From: an uncultured Anaerolineaceae bacterium
GTDB lineage: Bacteria; Chloroflexota; Anaerolineae; Promineifilales; Promineifilaceae
DNA: 6,725 nt
Direction: 5' to 3'
Assembly: GCA_937967805.1 (NCBI GenBank)
Contig: CALBTC010000322.1
Span: 1 to 6,725, forward strand
The notes under the pieces were generated by a model, which worked only from the letters and a program-made list of their open reading frames with translations, had not been told where the DNA came from and made no database searches. Position 1 is the first letter of the stretch; each line of letters opens with the position of its first letter. The position numbers and the translations under genes were made by a program. Shown in pieces: positions 1-5,277 of the stretch.

Positions 1-57
1 TCACAAGAGGCTCTTTTTGTCTACCTTTTCTCTTTACGGGTTTTTACTACACCCGCT
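1..57. other. Foreign-looking junction sequence at the window edge
   Basis: This edge segment is AT-richer than the adjoining gene. It replaces the sequence expected to continue the oxidoreductase reading frame after its GASGVGTA loop. On the minus strand the frame runs about nine aberrant residues (ending TRKEKR) and stops at 21-23. No transposase can be seen. Contig ends often fall at multicopy insertion sequences, so an IS terminus is one explanation; an assembly chimera or a deletion junction are others. The exact junction, placed around 52-57, is an estimate from family similarity alone. Confidence 0.35.
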
Positions 58-518
58 GTGCCCACGCCGCTGGCCCCGGCGTGAATCAACACCGTTTCGC
101 CGGCCGACAGTTCCCCCTCTAAAAAGAGATTCACATAGGCGGTGTACCACACTTCGGGAACGGCCGTTCCCATGGCAAACGTCCATTCTTTGGGCAGCTT
201 CAGCAGCATTCCTGCAGGCACCGTTACCTTCTCGGCATAGCCCCCGCCGGGCAGCAAGGCACAAACGCGATCCCCGACCTGCCATCCCTCCACATCTTCG
301 CCAACGGCGGCAATAATCCCCGCCATTTCCAAACCTAGAATCTCGCTGGCGCCGACGGGGGGATTGTAGCCGCCTCTTGCCTGGAGCAAATCGGCCCGGT
401 TTACGGCCGTTGCCTGCACATTTACCAGCACCTCTTCCGAGCCATATTCCACATCTGGCACCGTCTCCCACACCAGTTCCGGATTCTGCTCGTCTCCCTT
501 CACCACAATCGCCTTCAT
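21..518 (-). CDS. NAD(P)H:quinone oxidoreductase, PIG3-like, C-terminally truncated
   Basis: This is a zinc-independent medium-chain dehydrogenase/reductase of the quinone oxidoreductase (PIG3/TP53I3-like) group, cytosolic enzymes that reduce quinones with NAD(P)H. The frame shows the GroES-like N-terminal domain at about residues 1-115, with NRADLLQARGGY, GLEMAGIIAAVGEDVEGWQVGDRV split across the quinone-site and core strands, and the GGGYAE turn. PEVWYTAYVNLF follows, then the glycine-rich GASGVGTA loop (residues 148-155) that begins the Rossmann fold. Family members are about 320-330 residues; this frame gives 165, and residues 156-165 do not resemble the family. Nearly the whole nucleotide-binding domain is therefore missing, and the product should be inactive unless the break is an assembly artefact. 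The ATG at 518-516 is preceded by an AAGGTGGGAAG purine tract that can serve as ribosome binding site. It is divergent from the phosphoribosyltransferase gene and shares a palindrome-bearing spacer with it. Family call is firm; intactness is doubtful. Confidence 0.85.
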   Translation of the reverse strand: MKAIVVKGDEQNPELVWETVPDVEYGSEEVLVNVQATAVNRADLLQARGGYNPPVGASEILGLEMAGIIAAVGEDVEGWQVGDRVCALLPGGGYAEKVTVPAGMLLKLPKEWTFAMGTAVPEVWYTAYVNLFLEGELSAGETVLIHAGASGVGTAGVVKTRKEKR

Positions 519-592
519 AACTTCCCACCTTCACTTGCTAAACTGGATGTCACCTGCAAAACATTAAGGTAAACTAAACATATCATACCGTA

Positions 593-614
593 GGTCAATT
601 TTATAAAATTGACC
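593..614. promoter_or_regulatory. Perfect 22-bp palindrome, probable operator
   Basis: The half-site GGTCAATTTTA is followed immediately by its exact reverse complement, giving an 11+11 bp palindrome with no central gap. It lies in the divergent spacer, 23 bp before the TTG start of the phosphoribosyltransferase gene and 74 bp before the oxidoreductase start. An AT-rich stretch including TATCAT (581-586) precedes it and could be a -10 element for rightward transcription. With no loop and no following T-run it is a poor terminator. Size and symmetry fit a dimeric repressor site (TetR, GntR or MarR type), but no regulator gene is visible, so the ligand is unknown. Confidence 0.55.
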
Positions 615-619
615 AACAT

Positions 620-628
620 GGAGGAGAG
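620..628 (+). promoter_or_regulatory. Ribosome binding site of the phosphoribosyltransferase gene
   Basis: The purine run GGAGGAGAG ends 9 bases before the TTG at 638. It supports that TTG as the start. The nearby ATG at 618 opens a different frame that stops after seven codons, and the GTG at 648 is also out of frame, so no better start is available. Confidence 0.7.
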
Positions 629-637
629 TATCACAAG

Positions 638-1186
638 TTGACCGAACGTGAAACCTACACCGTTGTAATCGCCGGCATCACCCGTCACCTGCCTTTGTTT
701 GAAGTTGCCCCCGGCGTGCGTATTGCCATTTTTAATATGCTGGGCGACACCATCGTCGTCAAGGCCACGGCGGCTGCCCTGGCCGAACGGCTCAAAAATA
801 CCCCCGCCGAAGTGCTGGTAACGGCCGAAGCCAAAGGCATTCCCCTCATCTACGAGATGAGCGCCCTGATGGGGCTGCCCTACATCGTCCTGCGCAAATC
901 GTATAAAAGCTACATGGGCGACGCTATCAGCGCCGAAACGGTCTCCATCACCACCGGCAAGCCGCAAACGCTCTATCTGGATGAAAAGGACAAGGAACTC
1001 ATCAAGAACAAGAAAGTCGTCCTGGTAGACGATGTGATCAGCACCGGAAGCACGCTCAAGGGGATGGGAAATGTGGTGCAGCAAGCAGGGGGCGACATTG
1101 TAAAGACAGCGGCCGTTTTCACCGAGGGTGACGCCGACTGGAGCAGCATCGTGGCCCTGGAAAATTTACCCGTTTTCACTGAATGA
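638..1186 (+). CDS. Adenine phosphoribosyltransferase-like protein
   Basis: This is a type I phosphoribosyltransferase, which joins a purine base to PRPP in cytosolic nucleobase salvage. The PRPP-binding signature VVLVDDVISTGSTL is at residues 127-140, with the acidic pair D131-D132 and the TGST loop intact. Upstream, the segment TAEAKGIPLIYEMSALMGLPYIVLRKS matches the strand-helix region of the adenine PRT family in which a glycine-containing loop contacts the pyrophosphate. At 182 residues it has normal family length. Start is TTG with a strong Shine-Dalgarno; no in-frame ATG lies near. Its stop overlaps the next gene's ATG (ATGA), indicating one transcript and coupled translation. A perfect palindrome just upstream suggests repression by a dimeric regulator. 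Adenine is the likeliest base by overall resemblance, but hypoxanthine/xanthine or a regulatory PRT cannot be excluded from sequence alone. Confidence 0.85.
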   Translation: MTERETYTVVIAGITRHLPLFEVAPGVRIAIFNMLGDTIVVKATAAALAERLKNTPAEVLVTAEAKGIPLIYEMSALMGLPYIVLRKSYKSYMGDAISAETVSITTGKPQTLYLDEKDKELIKNKKVVLVDDVISTGSTLKGMGNVVQQAGGDIVKTAAVFTEGDADWSSIVALENLPVFTE

Positions 1187-2826
1187 CCTCCCCAACGGCC
1201 GCTTCTCTCTCTATTTTTCGCTATCTCTTCGCCTCCGTTGCTGAAGAGATGGGCGTGACGCTGGGCCGCGCGGCGTACAGCCCCAATATCAAGGAACGTC
1301 TTGACTTCAGCTGCGCCCTCTTTTTGGGCGACGGCCGTATGCTGGCCCAGGCAGCCCACATCCCCGTGCATTTGGGTGCCATGCCTGCCTCCGTCCAGGC
1401 CGCCATCGACCAATGCGCCCCCTTCGCCCCCGGCGACGTCGTCATCGTCAACGACCCCTACCAGGGCGGTAATCATCTGCCGGACATTACCCTTGTTTCC
1501 CCTGTCCTTTTCGGTAATCAGTTATCGGTAATCAGTAATCAGTCAACCGATGACGGATCACCGATTGCCGATCACCGCTCACCCGCCTTCTTCGTTGCCA
1601 GCCGCGCCCACCATGCCGACGTAGGCGGCATGTCGCCCGGCTCAATGCCACTGTCTACGGAGATTTACCAGGAGGGAATTATCATTCCGCCATTGAAACT
1701 GGTGGCGGCTGGGGAACGCAACGAGGCAGTATGGAAGCTCATTTTGCGCAACGTGCGCACCCCCGACGAGCGCAATGGTGATCTGGCGGCGCAGTTGGCC
1801 GCCCATGCCATCGGCGAAAAACGTCTGGTGGAAATTGTGGACCGCTACAGCCTGGATGAAGCACTAACCCATGCCGAAGCCCTTATAAAGTACGCCAGGA
1901 GCTTGTCCGAAACGGCCGTCACCCAAATTCCCGACGGCCGTTACACCTTCACCGACTATTTGGACGACGATGGCCAGCCGGGCAGCCAACCCATTCCCAT
2001 CAAGGTGACGCTCACCGTCAACGGCAGCAACATGCACGTTGATTTTGCGGGAACGGCCGCTGCCGTGCGCGGCAATCTCAACGCCGTGCCGGCCATTGCT
2101 AAATCGGCCGTGGCTTACTGTTTGCGCTGCGCTGCGCTAGCCCTCGTACAAACCGACTTGCCCATGAACGAGGGGGCTTTTGCCCCGATCACCGTCACCA
2201 TTCCGCCGGGCTCTTTGCTGGACCCGCCCCAGCCGCACGCCGTCGCCGCCGGGAACGTGGAAACGTCGCAGCGCATCACCGACGCCGTGTTTGGCGCGCT
2301 GGCCCAGGCGCTGCCCCACGTCATTCCCGCCGCCAGCCAGGGCACGATGAATAATCTCACTTTTGGCGGTAAACATCCCGATGGTGGACGGCCGTTTGCC
2401 TACTACGAAACCATCGGCGGCGGGGCCGGAGCCGGACCCGAGGCTGACGGCGGCAGTGGGCTGCACGTCCACATGAGCAACACGCTCAACACCCCGGTGG
2501 AGGCGCTGGAGTACAGCTTCCCTTTGCGATTAGAACAATACAGTCTGCGACCCAATTCTGGCGGCGCGGGGCGGCATCACGGCGGCGATGGGCTCATCCG
2601 CACCATCCGCTTCCTCACGCCCGTGACGGTAACCGTGACCAGCGAGCGGCGCAAGCGTGGCGCATACGGTTTGCAAGGCGGGCAAGACGGCCGTCCCGGC
2701 CACAACTGCCTCATTCAAGGGGAAAGAGTTACCGAACTGCCGGGCAAATTTACCCGCCATCTCGACACAGACGATATTTTGCAGATTGAAACGCCGGGGG
2801 GCGGGGGTTGGGGAAGCAGCAAGTAG
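1183..2826 (+). CDS. Hydantoinase B/oxoprolinase family protein (HyuB-like)
   Basis: This belongs to the HyuB family, the B subunit of ATP-dependent N-methylhydantoinases, acetophenone carboxylase-type enzymes and 5-oxoprolinases, cytosolic enzymes that open cyclic amides. The family runs end to end: EEMGVTLGRAAYSPNIKER and DFSCALF (about 20-46), HIPVHLGAMP (about 60-69), VNDPYQGGNHLPDIT (about 89-103), VASRAHHADVGGMSPGSMP (from 138), the central DYLDDDG, MNEGAFAPITV with PGSLLDPPQPHAVAAGNVE, and a terminal TPGGGGWG. Length (547 aa) is normal for the family. Residues about 110-134 are an insertion of periodic repeat DNA between strand PVLF and FFVASR, apparently tolerated because the frame stays open. 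The ATG overlaps the upstream stop by four bases and has no good Shine-Dalgarno, so translation probably depends on coupling. The usual partner subunit HyuA is not adjacent: an odd phosphoribosyltransferase lies upstream and a convergent gene downstream. The substrate cannot be named. Confidence 0.92.
   Translation: MTSPTAASLSIFRYLFASVAEEMGVTLGRAAYSPNIKERLDFSCALFLGDGRMLAQAAHIPVHLGAMPASVQAAIDQCAPFAPGDVVIVNDPYQGGNHLPDITLVSPVLFGNQLSVISNQSTDDGSPIADHRSPAFFVASRAHHADVGGMSPGSMPLSTEIYQEGIIIPPLKLVAAGERNEAVWKLILRNVRTPDERNGDLAAQLAAHAIGEKRLVEIVDRYSLDEALTHAEALIKYARSLSETAVTQIPDGRYTFTDYLDDDGQPGSQPIPIKVTLTVNGSNMHVDFAGTAAAVRGNLNAVPAIAKSAVAYCLRCAALALVQTDLPMNEGAFAPITVTIPPGSLLDPPQPHAVAAGNVETSQRITDAVFGALAQALPHVIPAASQGTMNNLTFGGKHPDGGRPFAYYETIGGGAGAGPEADGGSGLHVHMSNTLNTPVEALEYSFPLRLEQYSLRPNSGGAGRHHGGDGLIRTIRFLTPVTVTVTSERRKRGAYGLQGGQDGRPGHNCLIQGERVTELPGKFTRHLDTDDILQIETPGGGGWGSSK
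1512..1581 (+). repeat. Heptamer-periodic inverted repeat inside the hydantoinase B gene
   Basis: Ten consecutive 7-base units can be read, each starting with C. The first five resemble CGGTAAT or CAGTAAT; the last five resemble CCGATCA. On the minus strand the second half reads as CGGTGAT, CGGCAAT, CGGTGAT, so the element is two heptamer arrays facing each other. Arms 1512-1533 and 1556-1577 match at 17 of 22 positions as reverse complements. It encodes residues rich in the NQLSVISNQS pattern, unlike anything in the host family. Cyanobacterial and Chloroflexota genomes are known to carry short tandem heptamer repeats; membership in a known family needs a genome search. Confidence 0.75.
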
Positions 2827-2827
2827 C

Positions 2828-2844
2828 CGCGGTTCCTTACCGCG
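2828..2844 (+). terminator. Short GC-rich hairpin after the hydantoinase B stop
   Basis: Stem CGCGGT pairs with ACCGCG across a five-base TCCTT loop, two bases past the TAG. No T-run follows, so alone it is a weak intrinsic terminator. It may instead protect the 3' end of the message or belong to a dispersed repeat. Confidence 0.35.
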
Positions 2845-2857
2845 CCAAATGATAGAA

Positions 2858-2907
2858 CGCTGATTTACCTGATCAAAAAAATCAGGGTGATCAGGCAAAT
2901 CAGCGTC
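2858..2907. repeat. 9-nt-periodic palindromic repeat
   Basis: A 17-position stem (2858-2874 with 2889-2905, one A-C mismatch at 2867/2896) closes a 14-base A-rich loop. The right arm is three 9-base units each beginning ATCAG (2881, 2890, 2899); the left arm holds two units beginning CTGAT (2860, 2869). It is therefore an inverted pair of short tandem arrays, the same design as the heptamer element in the upstream gene but with period 9. It lies between convergent genes and could also help stop transcription from either side. Confidence 0.7.
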
Positions 2908-2917
2908 CCAATCTTTA

Positions 2918-2976
2918 AGGACTGGCAGTCCTAAATTCAAAATTTCCAGAACCTAAAAGGTAGGACTGCCAGTCCT
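2918..2976. repeat. 16-bp perfect inverted repeat with self-palindromic arms
   Basis: Arms 2918-2933 and 2961-2976 are exact reverse complements separated by 27 bases. Each arm is itself a hairpin: AGGACTG, one central base (G on the left, C on the right), then CAGTCCT. The element ends six bases before the convergent metallopeptidase stop. It can fold as one long stem or two short ones. No clear T-run flanks it on either strand, so a dispersed palindromic repeat is more likely than a classic terminator, although it may block read-through between the convergent genes. Confidence 0.7.
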
Positions 2977-2982
2977 GGCACT

Positions 2983-4962
2983 TTACGGCGTCACGGTGAC
3001 AATAGTGCTGGCAACGGCCGTTTGCCCGCTGCTCGTCGTGGCCCGTAAGGTAACCACATGTTCGCCGGGAGCCAGCTCATGCAGGAAGAGCGCCGACTCC
3101 GCTTCAACTGCTACACCATCCACCGACCAGGCAAAATTACTCAGCGCCCCGTCTTCGGCATCAGAGCCAAAGGCGTAAAGCGCGGTAGGCGTGCCGGCGG
3201 TCACAATTCCCGGGCCGCTAATCCAGGCGGTGGGCTGCTTGTCGGCCAGGGGCGTGGCCAGCGCAACTTCAAAGCGGGTCGGCGTGCCCTGATCGGCCAG
3301 GATGATTTGGAAACGGCCGTTTGCCCCACCCGGTAAATTGCTCAAATCCACCTCTAAACTGCCTCCCAGCACGTTCAAACCAACCGTCGTCCAGGTCAGG
3401 CCATTGTCGGCCGTGTAGCGCACGTTGGCCGGCACATCGGCAATGCCCCAGCTAACGGTGGCCGCATCGCTGCGCTGGTTCAGCGTGGCGTTAACCGCCA
3501 GGCCGGCAGTGGAGAGGGTGCGGTGGGCAACGGCCGTTCCCGAAGCCACCTCCACAATCCGCAGTTCAGCCACCGGCACGCCTGGAGCAGGCACCACACC
3601 GTGAACCGCACGGGCCGAGACGCCTTCTTCTTCAGCCACCAACAAATCCACGGGATGGGTGGTGATGACATTGCCGGCTGCGTCTAGCAGTTCCACCTCA
3701 TAGAGACCGTTTTGGGGGGAGACGGCCGTCTGTGGCAAGATATAAACCGGGTTAAGCGAAACCACCCCATCTTGCGCAACCGAACCACGGATGACCAAGC
3801 TTTCCTGTGATGGTGTCCAGATGAATGCCCCATTGTTCACCTGATCCGTATAAAGTGCCTTATACGTGTAATCAGACACCCAAACCGGATCACAGTAGCT
3901 CATCATGTCCACATAACCGGCCGGACTTAGCAGTTCTAGTGTGCCGCCAATGCCGTCCAGGCCATATTCACCAATCGAAGCCCCGGCATGTTTGGGATCG
4001 GTAGACCAGTTGGTTCCAGAAACGCCACAGGGTGCATGATAGCGGCCAAAGTTATGACCAATTTCATGACCGGCCAATTCACCCGTTACTTCAGTGTTAG
4101 GATGATGAAAGCCAACGGCCGCACGGAAGCCAATCCAGCCGATACCGGCAATGCCCCCAGTACTGCAATTGAACCAACCACAGTCAAAATCGATGTAGCC
4201 ATAATAAACTGTGGAGTTATAAAACCCAATTTCACCTTCTTTGAGTACACTTACATCTTCTAAGAGTTGCTCCCAGGATGCAGCCTCCCGCAAATTACCT
4301 GTAAAATTTAATCCTGTTGGATGAAAAGATACATTCATATTGCTCAACGGATAGGCACGCATCATCCAATCGCTAATCTGCTCAACATTAGGTCCCGGAA
4401 AAGTAGTGCTCGTTGGTGTATGGGTGTAATTAACCGGAACGATGACCACATTGAGCGTAGGCACACTGTTGAAGGTGATCGATTGCGTAAAGCTGCCATT
4501 ACTCTGGCCAGTAATCCTAGCAGTAATCTGGACCGTGCCGGAGAGCCAGCTGGCGGGCAGAGTGACGTTGTAAGTACTGTCCAGGCTGGCGCGGCTGGAA
4601 GCGGCCGAGGCGGTTTTTGTGTTGGAGACGACGGACGTGAGGGGTGTACCGTTACGCGTGGCCGTCAGCGTAACGCTGGTGTTGGGCACGCTGCTGCCGC
4701 TGGTTGTGGCAGTATACACACGTACCACAGTTGGCCGGTTGGCCACCAGCGGCACCGTATTGTTTGCGTCCTGAACCGATTGGCTAATTTCCAGGCCGGT
4801 GATAAACAAATCGGGTGCTTTGGTCACAAACGGCAAATAGGTGAATTGGTCCGACGTGCCGGCAGGAGCCGCCTCAGATTGGCGAGTATCCATGCCCAAA
4901 CCTAAGATCAACGTCAAGGCAAGGGCAAAAAAAGAGAGGATTGAAGCAAGGCGAAGGTTCAT
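2983..4962 (-). CDS. Secreted metzincin-type zinc metallopeptidase with C-terminal Ig/PKD-like domains
   Basis: Predicted extracellular zinc endopeptidase of 659 residues. A signal peptide occupies residues 1-31 (basic start, hydrophobic 5-23, likely cleavage after SEA). Then comes FTYLPFVTK (40-48), a motif I associate with Chloroflexota secreted proteins, and a beta-rich domain (about 50-165). The catalytic domain begins near TLNVVIVPVNYTH (169-181). The zinc site is HEIGHNFGRYH (299-309): ligands H299, H303, H309, catalytic E300 and the metzincin glycine G306. The Met-turn is DMMSYC (352-357). C312 and C357 may be disulfide-bonded. The tail has a beta-sandwich with RYTADNGLTW and, from about 576, a PKD-like domain (SDAEDGALSNFAWSVDG). 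The frame is open up to 5055, but the ATG at 4962 has an AAAGGA seven bases upstream and places the signal peptide at the N terminus. It faces the hydantoinase B gene and follows topA with a 315-bp gap, so it is probably transcribed alone. Exact peptidase family and substrate are unknown. Confidence 0.85.
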   Translation of the reverse strand: MNLRLASILSFFALALTLILGLGMDTRQSEAAPAGTSDQFTYLPFVTKAPDLFITGLEISQSVQDANNTVPLVANRPTVVRVYTATTSGSSVPNTSVTLTATRNGTPLTSVVSNTKTASAASSRASLDSTYNVTLPASWLSGTVQITARITGQSNGSFTQSITFNSVPTLNVVIVPVNYTHTPTSTTFPGPNVEQISDWMMRAYPLSNMNVSFHPTGLNFTGNLREAASWEQLLEDVSVLKEGEIGFYNSTVYYGYIDFDCGWFNCSTGGIAGIGWIGFRAAVGFHHPNTEVTGELAGHEIGHNFGRYHAPCGVSGTNWSTDPKHAGASIGEYGLDGIGGTLELLSPAGYVDMMSYCDPVWVSDYTYKALYTDQVNNGAFIWTPSQESLVIRGSVAQDGVVSLNPVYILPQTAVSPQNGLYEVELLDAAGNVITTHPVDLLVAEEEGVSARAVHGVVPAPGVPVAELRIVEVASGTAVAHRTLSTAGLAVNATLNQRSDAATVSWGIADVPANVRYTADNGLTWTTVGLNVLGGSLEVDLSNLPGGANGRFQIILADQGTPTRFEVALATPLADKQPTAWISGPGIVTAGTPTALYAFGSDAEDGALSNFAWSVDGVAVEAESALFLHELAPGEHVVTLRATTSSGQTAVASTIVTVTP

Positions 4963-4969
4963 GTTATTT

Positions 4970-4975
4970 TCCTTT
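4970..4975 (-). promoter_or_regulatory. Ribosome binding site of the metallopeptidase gene
   Basis: On the minus strand AAAGGA lies seven bases before the ATG at 4962-4960. This decides the start: translation from here begins with the signal peptide MNLRLASILSFF. The upstream in-frame ATGs would prepend 8 to 31 residues, mostly polar, before it. Confidence 0.65.
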
Positions 4976-5122
4976 ACAGTAGACATTATTGGGGAATCAG
5001 TTGAGGATTTGTGTCCAACAGGCTCGATAAGTACATGACGCCGATATTTTAGCAATTTACCGGGCAGTTGTCGCCCACTAAGAGGTACTAATTTATCTAC
5101 GAAACGTCAACGCCCCTTACAA

Positions 5123-5181
5123 AATTTCCCCGGAAACTTTCTGATGTGCGAAACATCTAGCAAGCAGTTTCCGGGGAAATT
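5123..5181 (-). terminator. Probable topA intrinsic terminator (16-bp perfect stem)
   Basis: Arms 5123-5138 and 5166-5181 are exact reverse complements (AATTTCCCCGGAAACT and its complement) with a 27-base loop that contains a smaller GATGT/ACATC hairpin. Read in the minus direction, the stem ends GGGGAAATT and runs into TTGT, giving a short T tract just after a GC core. This fits termination of topA, whose stop lies about 100 bases upstream. The plus-strand side has no T tract. Confidence 0.6.
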
Positions 5182-5201
5182 CCTAAGAACGTTCATCTGT
5201 C

Positions 5202-5221
5202 ATTCCCGCGAAGGCGGGAAT
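5202..5221. repeat. REP/dRS3-like dispersed palindrome
   Basis: Stem ATTCCCGC pairs with GCGGGAAT over a GAAG loop, flanked by GTC on the left and CCA on the right. It fits the pattern ATTCCC-N8-GGGAAT, the published Neisseria dRS3 consensus; similar hairpins are widespread as intergenic REP-like repeats in unrelated bacteria. It is not a specific marker of origin. Confidence 0.7.
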
Positions 5222-5226
5222 CCATA

Positions 5227-5261
5227 CGCCTGAACTCCTGTCTCCGCAAGTGTGACAGGCG
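5227..5261. repeat. Small nested inverted repeat
   Basis: Two competing stems are visible: CGCCTG (5227-5232) with CAGGCG (5256-5261), and CCTGTC (5237-5242) with GACAGG (5254-5259). They overlap on the right side, so only one can form at a time. It lies just past the topA stop and next to the dRS3-like hairpin; it may be the remainder of the same repeat. No function can be assigned. Confidence 0.4.
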
Positions 5262-5277
5262 AGGGTTTGGTTAGCTG

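Larger units (their letters stand above)
4963..5277. other. Intergenic spacer between topA and the metallopeptidase gene
   Basis: No gene is supported in this 315-bp AT-rich spacer. Reading in the minus direction from topA it holds a small inverted repeat, a REP-like hairpin, a terminator-like inverted repeat, then about 160 bp likely to contain the metallopeptidase promoter. A TTGCTA followed after 17 bases by ACTTAT (minus strand, about 5061-5033) is the best -35/-10 pair I see, but it matches the consensus weakly. The low-complexity run of small palindromes resembles the convergent spacer at 2827-2982. Confidence 0.5.

Noticed and set aside
34..534. 166-codon minus-strand open frame overlapping the oxidoreductase
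   Set aside because: It is arginine/glycine-rich, lacks family features, and is an out-of-frame shadow of a gene with clear conserved motifs.
519..637. Purine riboswitch upstream of the phosphoribosyltransferase
   Set aside because: A purine salvage gene made this worth checking, but I find no three-helix junction pattern, and the only strong structure is a gapless palindrome.
618..641. ATG at 618 as start of the phosphoribosyltransferase
   Set aside because: It is in a different frame and reaches a stop after seven codons; the TTG at 638 has the proper spacing from the Shine-Dalgarno.
515..1476. Two long minus-strand frames (515-1084 and 973-1476) antisense to the phosphoribosyltransferase and hydantoinase B genes
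   Set aside because: The plus-strand genes have intact catalytic motifs and family-wide similarity; the antisense frames have none.
1512..2976. CRISPR array from the clustered short repeats
   Set aside because: The repeats are 7- or 9-base tandem units or hairpins without regular unique spacers, and no cas gene is present.
3988..4905. Plus-strand frames (3988-4263 and 4321-4905) inside the metallopeptidase gene
   Set aside because: They are antisense to the zinc site and N-terminal domain of a well-supported protein and show no domain of their own.
4963..5055. Longer metallopeptidase start at 5055 or at the ATG at 4986
   Set aside because: Either would put 8-31 extra, mostly polar residues before the signal peptide; the ATG at 4962 has a well-placed AAAGGA.
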